Assembly (NCBI GenBank): GCA_018398585.1 | Contig: JAGTTD010000016.1 | Coordinates: 24,227,212 to 24,291,211 of the forward strand | Origin: Simmondsia chinensis | Lineage: Eukaryota > Streptophyta > Magnoliopsida > Caryophyllales > Simmondsiaceae | DNA length: 64,000 nucleotides | Direction of reading: 5' to 3' | Part shown: piece by piece, positions 10,400 to 20,700 of the stretch | How the letters are laid out: every line of letters starts with the position of its first letter | How positions within the stretch are numbered: position 1 is the stretch's first letter | The notes under the pieces: model-generated | The model's database searches: none | What the model was told of the DNA's origin: nothing | Seen by the model: only the letters and a program-made list of their open reading frames with translations | Made by a program: the position numbers and the translations under genes

Positions 10400-11370
10400 C
10401 TGTAACTTTAAAAAGACATAACTTTTAATTCGTATGGAGTTATACTGTAAGCCACATATCAAGATGAAGCCCTCAAAAACTCTACACAACACGTATAATT
10501 TCTCATATTTTCAAGAAAAGATAGCAAAGACGTGGTAGGCGTTTATCCAACATGATAGTGATTGGTAGCTTTATATAACTTGACCCTGAAACTTAAAACA
10601 AACATAACTCTTAATCCTCGAGGAGCTACGAGTCCAATCACCTATCAAAACGAAGTTCTTGAAGATTTCTATATAACTAGAATGATTTCTTGAGCGTTTG
10701 GATCAAAGAAAGTATATAAAAGGTGAAGTGGGTGTGTCAGATGCGTACGAACTGTAAATTGACCTTAAAACATAAAATAGGAGTAAAGTTCAATCCGTAA
10801 AGAGTTATAGATCAAATTTTATATCAAAACGAAGCTCTTGAAGAGTTATAGGTATCTATGATGACTTATGGATTTTTTAATCAAAGAAAGTATATAAAAA
10901 GTGAGGTGGGTGTGCCATACTCAGGTGAAACGGGCATAACTCTCAATATGTGAAGAGTTACGGATCGAATTATATATCAAAACAAAGCTCTTGAAGAGTT
11001 CTAGGTACTTATAATGATTTTTGGAGTTTTTGAGCAAATCAAGTATGTGAAAAGTGATCTGGACGCGCCAGATGCAGGTAAAATACCTTACAGCTTAAAA
11101 CGGGCGTAACTTTCCATCCGTGAAGAGTTACGGATCAAATTATATATCAAAACAGAGCTCTTGAAGATTTCTAGGTACCTATATAATTTTTGGAGTTTTT
11201 GATCAAAGAAAGTATATGAAAAGTTATCTGGGCATGCTAGATGCAAGTAAGGTATATAACTTACCTTACAACTTAAAACGAGCGTAACTATCAATCCGTG
11301 AAGAGCTACGGATCGAATTACATATCAAAATGAAATTCTTGAAGAGTTCTAGGTACATATGATGAAGTTT
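10400..11370. repeat. ~170-180-bp tandem array, about 6 copies
   Basis: Units share CTTAAAACGGGCGTAACT, CCGTGAAGAGTTACGGATC, TATCAAAACGAAGCTCTTGA, AGAGTTCTAGGTAC and ATCAAAGAAAGTATATGAAA. Copies begin near 10410, 10583, 10762, 10926, 11097 and 11275. Spacing is about 170-180 bp, close to nucleosome length. Confidence 0.8.
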
Positions 11371-11609
11371 TTGGTTTTTTTCTCAAGGAAAAAATGAAAA
11401 AGAGCCATAAAGAATGTAGCCATACTTGACCTTATTCAATCAAGCCTCTTTTGTCAATTTTGCTTTGGTAGGCTTATTCTCATCATAGAGAATGCCAAGA
11501 AATCCAAAGAAAATGCTGAAAATTAACTTACTTGATACTTGAAATGAATCCTACGAGAAATATTAAGCTAGGCGTGAGCTTATGATCCTTCCCACATATG
11601 GAGCCAAAA

Positions 11610-11974
11610 TGTTTACGACGAATTTGGTCAGTGTGCTTATTTATAGTATTGGAGTTCTGTATAAGATGGGGTTCATAAGTATAAGCTAAACTCAAGCTTT
11701 GGCTACACGCCCAATTTGATATTCCCTGCAAGGTTCAAACAAACGATTAGAGGGGCCCCGTGGGGTGACCCACGGGGGACCCCTCCGACACTCAAATCAG
11801 TATTAATCTCATGAAATAGTAATGACAGCAGGTATAAATATACATAATAGATATAAAATACTTAGTCTAAGGGGAATAGGAGGCTTGAACGATTATCACT
11901 CCGGAGAGATGATCGTAAAAGATAATGGGAGGAAGAGGCATGTGATTGCCTATCTTTCATGGATGAAGCTTGCC

Positions 11975-12011
<37 letters not shown>

Positions 12012-12188
12012 TATGAGGGGGTCAGGACCTCCAGAATGAGAAGTCCTTCCCCCTTTATATAGAGCTTCGATCGGTTGGGGCACTCGATTTGGTGCGACTG
12101 TTTTGGGGCACCTGATCTGGGGGGGCCAACCATCTGTCACCTATATTGGGTCACCGAGCGAGCAAGTATTGGGCCAATATTATAAACA
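11610..12188 (-). repeat. Right (5') LTR of the LARD-like element
   Basis: 579 bp, from TGTTTACGACG to ATTATAAACA, with short terminal inverted repeats TGTTTA/TAAACA. It contains a (GA)n run at 11981-12008 and a TATATAGAG block. The adjoining GTACC duplicates the bases before 5355. Confidence 0.7.
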
Positions 12189-12419
12189 GTACCTATATGG
12201 TAAATCATTAAACCTCAAAGTATCGGTGTTATAAGGCCCCTAAACTTAATATATAAAACATCATACTCATTGAGTTGAATCAATATCTCAAATATTAACA
12301 TGAAAGATAATACACAACACATGAGAACACACTTAAAAATCATTCTTCCGTGTCATGCCAATCAAACTTTAGGAGAGGGATATCAATCAAACATGTAGGC
12401 AACTACTAGACACCATACA
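12189..12419. other. Short non-coding spacer
   Basis: AT-rich sequence between the LARD and the next repeat. No gene or element boundary was recognised. Confidence 0.4.
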
Positions 12420-12790
12420 ATGTAAAAAAAATTAGTTTATGTCTAATGTAACACTAAAAAAATTCATTTTGGCCATAATACCTTTTTTTTTATTTTTTTT
12501 TATTTTTTACTTTTGCAAGTATAGTGCTAGAAAAATTCACATAAGATTAATTTGGTGTTTATTAATTATTTTTTATATATTGAAATGTGTTCATTTTGTT
12601 CCCCACTTGCAAAGGTAGCAAATGGGTTTCAGATCCCACCACTAGTACTAAAAAATTAGGTCATTCCTAATTCAGTGCCAAAAAAATCTTTAACACTAGA
12701 ATAATACTTTTTTTAACATCTCAAGTATAATGCTACAAAATTTTATATAGACATAATTTAGTAACTTTTTGGTCATTCTTCCTTTTTTTT
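12420..12790 (-). repeat. Copy 2 of the unclassified AT-rich repeat, inverted
   Basis: The reverse complement reads GCATTATACTTGAGATGTTA, then GGCACTGAATTAGGAATGA, TTTGCTACCTTTGCAAGTGG and CTAGCACTATACTTGCAAAA. This is the same block order as at 3580-3950. Confidence 0.55.
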
Positions 12791-13369
12791 TAATAAAATG
12801 TGGGGGGCATGAATAGCCACATTTACAATAACATCAAAATATTATAAGCAATAATGCTGTATGTCATGAGAAACAAGTGCTTAGAAACTAGTTTATCGTT
12901 AATAACAAACTATGCTCTAGTCGTGGCATTTTCGTGCGCCCCTTTCTCGTGTCATGTAGCATTATTCTATTATAAAAGGATGAGTCATAAACTAAAAAAC
13001 AGTACATTAAATTAGGCTAATATATTTAATTTATTAGTCTTTATATCTTGTAAGTTTATTTAAATTAACTCACATTTTTGTCTAAAATATTTCTCATGCT
13101 TTATTTTAAAAAAATAAACTGGCCTCATGTGAATTTTTTGAGTATTGTACTTGGGATGTTAAAAAATAAAGGCAATGTGGTAACCACAATGACTACTTTT
13201 GGCACTGAACTAGACATGAGTTTTTTTTTTAGCACTATGTGGTGGAATTTGAAACTTAGTTGCCACCATACTAGCATAGAAAATTTACGTCATTTTCAAT
13301 ATAGAAAAAGTGATTAATAAAGCATCAAACTATCCCTATTTGAATTCTTTTAGTACTATTGACATAGCG

Positions 13370-13814
13370 CGTAGATCGAATATTAGGAAACTTGGAAGGT
13401 TTAACAGCCGTCCTTTAAATTTTATTACGAAAATAATAAAATAAGGGGGGAAAAGAGTTACTCAAATTCTCATAATTCGATAATAAAAGAAAACTCTCTA
13501 AACAATAATGAGAAAAAAATCTGAATAATTGAATGCTAAATTAACCTTAGTCTTCCTCTTGTTTAAATAGAAGAGAAAATCTACCTAGAATAAAAGACTT
13601 AAAAATAAAAGATAATTAAAAAACGAAAAGATAAATACAAAACCAACTATTAATTATCTAAACAACTAATAATTATCTCTAATTTATAACCTAATGGAAG
13701 ACAGACTCTTCAAGCCATATCTCTAGCCACATCTATCCATAACTCGCCAATTTGATCAACTCGCCAAGAGTCACCGCCGTGAATGCTGCCAATTGTGAAA
13801 GGCGGGTTGCATCA
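13370..13814 (-). repeat. 3' LTR of the deleted gypsy element
   Basis: 445 bp; matches 15471-15924 throughout, for example TTTTATTACGAAAATAATAA, CTTCCTCTTGTTTAAATAG and GATCAACTNGCCAAGAGTCA. Confidence 0.85.
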
Positions 13815-14341
13815 TCCTCTCCAACCTGGAAAGAATTCGCCTTCGAATTCGTCAATGGATCTTCTGGGCTATTCTTGCCAAGTTTCATTCCCTTATGCCA
13901 GCTTCCAACCTCGCCAAGCTCCATCCCGCCATGCTTCCCCCGAATGTGGATTGTTGACTTGACTTGCCAAGACGCGGGTTGCAACCGGTCTTGCCAAGAA
14001 GCAGGCTACATCATCCTCCCTGACTTGGAAAGAATTCTCCCTCGAATTCACCAACGGTGCTTTCGGATCTTGCCCACTAAGTCAATGGTTGCATCATTCT
14101 CGCCAACATCTCGACTACTCCCCATCTTCCACAATGGGTTCCAAGAATAACGCTTAAAGCATATATCCCAATCTGACAAAAATGTTGGCGGAGTCACCAT
14201 GCTTATACCCCTCGAGTATGCCTTCTCAGAACTCGGACTTGGTCTTCTTCTCAGCTTCTGATGGAAATTGGCTTTGGTGATATTCGTTATTCAAACCCAA
14301 CTTGAAAGACACTGTCAAATTCAGCAATTGGCAGAGAAAGT

Positions 14342-14680
14342 TTACCAGCCGCGAGAGGACAATCGAAATCTTACCGAGATCTTATTGCTGGTTCTACTGT
14401 CAAGGCATAACCACCAAGTCCTATCCACTGTTGGCATAAAGATAGCCATCTCGCTCTTCAGGCTCTCTCGAATGAAACCCATGGCAAGTAGCTTCCAAAC
14501 TTGGCGCCTAAGATTTTCACGCTCCATAAGGTTCATCCGGTAACATGGCCTTAAAGGTAAGGTGACCTCTGACACCTGATCAATCCAGTGTTGTTTGCTT
14601 CTTGATGTGGCAACGATCTCGGCAGACTTTTGGGCATACTTCCTTTGACAGATATCCCACCTCATCCACCTGCCTCGCAT
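14342..14680 (-). pseudogene. Ty3/gypsy reverse transcriptase fragment
   Basis: The minus-strand frame contains YRMN..E...LRRQV..LL..GFIRES, followed by a W.LCLDSRT.NKI.VR.R segment. This is the start of the gypsy RT domain: the LR-Q-ELL-KGFIRES and C-DYR-LN-T regions. Several positions are substituted, and the protein has no catalytic YVDD block. The remainder toward 13815 is only a pol C-terminal scrap (EDDATRLSQLA). Confidence 0.7.
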
Positions 14681-15217
14681 AGCACCCCGCGTCCATTGGT
14701 ATAGGTACTATCTCATTCTCGCCAACTTCTTTGGCATTCATGCCCCCAGTCTAGCTAGCTTATTTCTCCGCTTCTAATGAACGTCTTCTTAGGCAACAAA
14801 ATTAATCTCGTGCCTTCAAACATGAAGCAGTGGGTATTGCGCCTCCCATGATGGATAGCGCCTCTGTCAAATTGCCATGGGCATCCAAGCAATAAGTGGC
14901 ACACATCCATGTTAACGACATCACACCATACCCCATCCTAGTACTTCGATTCAATCGAGAAATCAACTAGACAACGTTTAAATACCGTTACCTGATCTCC
15001 TCTCTCGAGCCATGATAAGTTGTAGGGGTTCGGATGTTCCTCCGTTTACAACCCTAGCTTCTAGACTACTTCCTCGGAGAAGGTGTTCTCACAACTCCCG
15101 GAGTCAATCGTTGGCGATATATCCTTCCGCCAATTGTACACATCGTCTGGAAGATGTTATCTCGAAGCCAATCAACTCCTTTTGCTTCCTTAGGCGTGAA
15201 GCTAACCCGCCGGACCA

Positions 15218-15439
15218 TTAATAGGTGGCACTCCTCAGTTTTATCCTCTTCACCCCCTTCCGGTGGATCTTGTGGCTAAGCCATAGGGGTTGGTGGTGAC
15301 TCGCACCCAATTGAACTAAGCACCGCTCGATTCGCCAGAATCTCTCTTTCATATCCTCGAACCTCCTCTCGATCTGCCGTTGAATGTCTCGCTCATATAC
15401 GTCTCCAATGACGGCGTATCTCTGTCGCCCACAAGACAT
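15218..15439 (-). pseudogene. Gypsy gag N-terminal fragment
   Basis: The ORF starts at an ATG (15439) just inside the primer-binding site. It encodes a basic/acidic helix (ERDIQRQIERRFEDMKERF, WRIERCL), as expected for a coiled-coil gag N-terminus. The miniature relative at 60628 starts in the same way, which supports the assignment. Confidence 0.5.
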
Positions 15440-15470
15440 CTTAGAAGTTGTTCTGGGCTCTGATACCAAC

Positions 15471-15924
15471 TGATATAGGGCATAGATAAAAAATTAAGGA
15501 ATGGGGAGGTTCAACAACCTTCCCTTAAATTTTATTACGAAAATAATAAAACAAGGGGGGAAAAGAGTTACTCAAATTCTCATTATCTGAGAATAGGAGA
15601 AAATACTCTAAAAAATAATGAGAAAAAATTTGAATAATTGAATATTAAATTAACCCTAGTCTTCCTCTTGTTTAAATAGAGGAGAAAACCCATCTAGAAT
15701 AAAAGACCTAAGAATAAAAGATAATTAAAAGAATAAAACATAAATACAAAACCAACTATTAATTATCTAAACAACTAATAATCATTTCTGATCTATAACC
15801 TAATGGAAGACAAACTCTTCAAACCATATCTTTAGCCGCATTTATTCGTAGCTTGCGAACTTGATCAACTAGCCAAGAGTCACCCTCTAAGGATCCTGCC
15901 AATTGTGCAAGGTGGGCTGCATCA
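15471..15924 (-). repeat. 5' LTR of the deleted gypsy element
   Basis: 454 bp from TGATATAGGG to GGCTGCATCA. It abuts the primer-binding site at about 15453-15470. Confidence 0.85.
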
Positions 15925-16196
15925 ACTATACTTACTGAAGTAAAAAAAAAGGGGGGTACCTTACAAGACAAAATGAATATTTTCAGCATCAAACTAGACA
16001 TATACTAGTCTTTTTTAGCACTATATAGTGTCTAACACTTGCCGATATGCTTACAAACCTTAGATGACTGTGATTTTATGCAATTAATATATACTTTCTT
16101 TCAGTATTCTAGTTTCAAATACTAGATCCGAATTCCAATTCTAGCTCCAATTTCATACTCCAATTTGACGCACCAAACATGGCATAACATTAAATA

Positions 16197-16705
16197 AGCA
16201 TAACGTTAAAGGCTTTTTTTTTTTTTTTAAACTAATAGCCACCTAAATTTTAGGTGCAATTTCTAAAAACACCTAAATTTTCAAATTTGTCAAAAAATAA
16301 CCTGAACTTTTAAAATTTTTTAATATTACACCTTAATGTTAATACTGTTAATATTCGTTAGTTTTTACTGATGTGACTCTTAGAAAAAAGAAAATAATTT
16401 TAAAAAAATTTGAATTTACATATATAATAATTTTAAAATATTAAAATATTTTAAATATCTAAAAAATTTATAGTTTAAATTTTCTTTATATCATGTTAGT
16501 AAAAACTAACTGTTGTTAACGGCATTAATATTAAGGTGTGGTATTAAAAAATTTTGTAAAATTTAGATATTTTTTGAAAAATTAGAAAATTTAAATAATT
16601 TTTTAAAGCCGCCCCTAAAATTTGAGTGATTTTTTAAAAAATTAAAAAATTTAAATAACTTTTTAAAACTTCCTTAAAATTTAAATAATTTGTAGTAAAA
16701 ATTCC
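16197..16705. mobile_element. Foldback MITE (Mutator-like) upstream of the PME gene
   Basis: Long imperfect inverted arms, about 16213-16375 and 16500-16650, share CACCTAAATTTT, TTGTCAAAAAATA, TTTTTTAATA and ACACCTTAATRTTAATRC. A 12-bp direct repeat TAACATTAAATA flanks the unit at 16185-16196 and 16706-16717, consistent with a MULE-type duplication. Confidence 0.65.
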
Positions 16706-16854
16706 TAACATTAAATATAATAAAATATGGTAGGTCATGAGCCAAAGATCAGGAATCGGAACACTGCCTTTTTTTCTTCACCTGCGCCGTTTTAACGCAC
16801 ACTAACAAACATTCCACACTCACACACACAGGAGCTATACAAAGCGAGAGCGAG

Positions 16855-17669
16855 ATGGCGGCAGTGGTGGCGAGGGTGATTACGGTGGCGCAGGACGGAC
16901 GCGGGGATTACAAGACAGTGCAGGACGCACTGGACTCGGTCCCGCTTGGAAACACGTGTCGCACTGTGATTCGCCTGTCACCGGGGGTTTATAAACAGCC
17001 GGTGTACGTGGCCAAGACTAAGAATTGTATTACACTTGCTGGGGTTTGTCCCGAGAACACTGTTGTTTCGTGGAGTAACACTGCTGCTAAGATCAACCAT
17101 CACCAGGTTTCAGTTTTCTCTTTGTTAAATTTCACCGGGTCTTTGGGTCTAACCCACGGAGTTGGAACACATGAGATCCGCATATAAGCTCAAGCGAAGT
17201 TCTGTCATAAAATCAATTGACATTAAGTGGAGTGACCCCACTAGACTTATAAATTGATTGATCTCTTTACTTTTACAACTCTAACGTAGAATTTTTATAC
17301 AAGACTTACATGTGGAGTCCTCAACACTTTTTTCTTTTTGGGTCCAACTGTTGTTTGATGTTGATTATTGCCTCGAATTTTGGTATGGGTTCAGTGGCGG
17401 ATCCAATGTTGGAGCATTGGGGCAGGTGCCCCAGTAACTAGTGATCTAATTTCTATTCTCACTTGCGTTATTTTATGTAATTAATTAACTTTTAGTTTTT
17501 ATATTCTTTGATTTTGATTAATTTTGTAAATATTGGCAATTTAGTAGCTTGTTAGAATTTATTTATTATGTTTAGAGCATAATTTTTAAATTGTGAGTTG
17601 CCCCCTCATTGAATTTTTAACATCCGTCATTACCCGTTACTATACCAAATTGTTCACACACATATACAC

Positions 17670-17720
<51 letters not shown>

Positions 17721-20700
17721 GTTGTGCCCCCAGTGGTCACAAATTCTGAATTCGCCACTATATGGGTTGCATATATGAAGGCTGGTCTCGATAGTCTTAG
17801 GGATAAATGGATATTTAAAACAAAATCAAAAATATATAGATATTTTTTTACGAGAGTAATGTTATTGTGATGATAAAATTGTTATTATCAAAACAATGTA
17901 TGGAAAATTTTCGGCTATTCACCATTACATGCAAGTCACATTATAAAATAATAATTATTGTTCTGTCTTTTAACCATATAAATAAATTATAAATTTAAGT
18001 TTGTGGGAAATTATAAATGTTATACAGGGGTATTAAAATTTGGAGGCCCTAAGCGTGCTTGTAATGATTGGATAGGGTCTTGACAAAACTGAAAATAATA
18101 AAACTTGTTTTCAAAGACTTGTTTTGAGTTTGTAAGAAATTCAAAACTGATAGAAAATATGTCCTGAAACAGATGAAATTGAAGCTATAGACACTTGTTT
18201 AATAAAATCAAAAATTGAAATGGCCATTTTTATATTAAATTAATGGTTTAAGAGGTTTACACAATGTTCATCGTATATATTTTTTTTTAATAAAAAATTG
18301 GGTTATATTTTTAAGCATTGAAGTTGAAATGGGATGCAGATAGCAAAGGTGATAGGAACAGGAACATTTGGGTGTGGTACTGTGATTATTGAAGGCCATG
18401 ATTTTATTGCTGAGAATCTTACCTTTGAGAATTCTGCTCCTCAGGTTAGTCTATTTTTGTCTTATTTATTTATTTATTTCTTTAAAGTCGATTTACTTTT
18501 TGCGTTTTGGACTGTATTTAAGTATAAAATTATACATAAACCTTTATGTAACAGTTACATTTTTAGAATAGTTTTCTCAAATTATGCAGCTTGTTTAACT
18601 GGGGTTTCATATGTTGTTCTCTTCCTTATCATTTTGGGCTTACATTAACAAATATTTTGATTGATCTTTGTATTTTCCTCCTATAATGAGAGTTTATAAG
18701 CAAAACTTAGTCTGTGTAGAACTTCTCTTGGAAATTTATTTTGTGTTGAAAAGATTTTTGAAGGAATAACAAACTCATTGCCTCGTAGAGGCTCCCGCCA
18801 TGGCAAGGTTTTGGGGGGCAAGATGTATGCAGCCTTACCCCTTTAGGGTGTTACCTCGAAGGGAGACTGTTCCCGAAGAGATACATTATCAATTAATTGA
18901 AAAAAAAATTTGGAAATAGTTGAATATGATCTTCATTTTCCCGGTTTAAAAGAAAGTATGATGACATTTGACTCCATTTAAGTTTAAAGTAATGAGCATC
19001 TTGAACATATTAATACCAATCGAGACTAAAATCTTGACATGAGTGACTAATTGGCTACATGACTTGACCAAACTAGTATTATCTAATGGGGGAAAATGAC
19101 TTTCAAGTGTCATTTTTCCCATCTTTCAAACAAAGCCTTAGATTACATTGTTTGGTGTTTGTTTAGGGATCAGGGCAAGCTGTGGCTGTTCGGGTGACTG
19201 CCGATCGATGTGCATTTTATAACTGCAGGTTCCTTAGTTGGCAGGTATATTTTACAATTTAATGCAAACGGGAATGAGTACCTAAAAAGGATATTATATT
19301 TCAAAACGTAGATGACGTAATGTTCTCCTTATACATATAAGAGATGCAACATATTTTGACCAATGAGTTTGTTAGGATAATATTGCCTCAAAATTAGAAA
19401 CATATAAGATTTGGTTATGATAGAAATTGGGAAGATTTGATTAGAGTTCGATGATAATGGGATTGGATATCTAAATTATAAAAAGTGTTATGATGGATAG
19501 AGAGAACTAGAACCAAAGAAGAAAGATGCAAGAGGTATGTGGTGCGTAGAGGGATAGAATGATTCATTTATGAGTTCTTTGATTGATTGATTTGAGAGAG
19601 CTTATAGTTTCCTCTATCCAAAGCTACATTGAGGAAGGCTGGTGATTCCCTGTGCAATAGCTGCATTGAAGATGTTTGGTGACTTATCATGCATTAGTCA
19701 TTTGGGTCGAGAGATGTGCGATGGGGTTTGGGATTTCAATTAGATATTGTAATCCTAAATTTCATAGTGTAAGAGGCCATCGTTTAAGCCCCATGGTTTT
19801 TCCCTTTAGTTGAGATATGGTTTTAATGTCAATCTTTGTGTTGATTGTCTCTATGATTTTGATACTTTACGCTTCCATTTTACTTTATTATGTGATTTTT
19901 TCGAACATAGTTAAGTGTACAAGTGAATTTTTTTTTTTTTTTTTCGTATAACCACACAAGTGTGCTTGAAAACACCTTATCGACCCAATGTTCCACTCAA
20001 TGGACCTGTGGCCATTACGGAATACACTAGACTTCAAACAACAAGCCCAATGATTTCCACTCTTGCTTTGTGCAACTATAATTTTTAATGCATAAACATG
20101 ATAGACTATTTGGCATTTTTTTGTCAGGACACTCTATACTTGCATTATGGGAAACAATACTTGAAGGATTGCTATATTGAGGGAAGTGTGGACTTCATAT
20201 TTGGAAATAGTACTTCTCTTTTCGAGCACTGCCATATCCACTGCAAGTCAGACGGATTTATAACTGCACAAAGTCGCAAATCACCCCAAGAAACAACTGG
20301 CTACGTGTTTCTGAGGTATGTACTTGACTCATAATTGTAAGAAACGTCTAAAATACTATCACTCACATGATTCAATGTTTTAGAGGAAAACGTATTCTAT
20401 GAAAGGTATTGTGTTCGAGAAAAAGGGACATGAAGAGCGTAATATCTATAGAAGACAAATTGTTGATATATTTTCAAAATGAGAATTAATAATGAAGTGT
20501 TTGAGATTTGTCCCAATATTGTTTGAAGTGTTTTATACTTGTATGGGATGTGTGCCGACACACAATCTTGTAGAACCAAAATACAGAGTTGTGTGTCAAC
20601 ACACAATCTTACAGAAGCGCACGGAACTGATCTGTGTGTCGACACACAAAGCTGTAAGTCGACACACAGGACGGTTTTTGGCAATTTTATTGCGCGACTT

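Larger units (their letters stand above)
5355..12188 (-). mobile_element. Large non-coding LTR retrotransposon (LARD-like), probably Tat-related
   Basis: Direct terminal repeats begin TGTTTAAGACGAATTTGG at 5355 and TGTTTACGACGAATTTGG at 11610. They stay alignable for about 480-500 bp. The right copy ends in TAAACA at 12188. The flanks carry the same 5 bp, GTACC (5350-5354 and 12189-12193). Read on the minus strand, the base after the LTR starts TTTTGGCTCCATATGTGGGA. This resembles the GGCGCCGTCTGTGGGAAGG primer-binding region of the Tat element at 25657, which sets the orientation as minus. The 5.7-kb interior has no gag or pol. It carries five tandem arrays, listed separately. Confidence 0.7.
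13370..15924 (-). mobile_element. Internally deleted Ty3/gypsy element with TGATGCAGC-type LTR ends
   Basis: LTRs lie at 13370-13814 and 15471-15924 (ends TGAYATAG and TGCATCA). The TSD ACTAT is perfect (13365-13369, 15925-15929). On the minus strand the right LTR is followed by GTTGGTATCAGAGCCCAG, an initiator-tRNA-Met primer-binding site. The 1.66-kb interior keeps only a gag start and an RT piece, so most of gag-pol is gone. A solo LTR of the same family is at 44461, and a miniature relative at 59516. Confidence 0.85.
13080..16030 (+). repeat. Copy 3 of the unclassified AT-rich repeat, split by a gypsy element
   Basis: Left part 13080-13369 carries GTATTGTACTTGGGATGTTA, GGCACTGAACTAGACATGAG, AAAGTGATTAATAAAGCATC and TTTTAGTACTAT. 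The right part resumes at 15925 with ACTATACTTACTGAAGTAA and a poly-A/GGGGGTACC block. The bases ACTAT are duplicated around the insertion. Joined, the order equals copies 1 and 2. Confidence 0.6.

Noticed and set aside
17676..17716. Regulatory TATA cluster
   Set aside because: It is a simple (TA)n run inside a hAT element in an intron.
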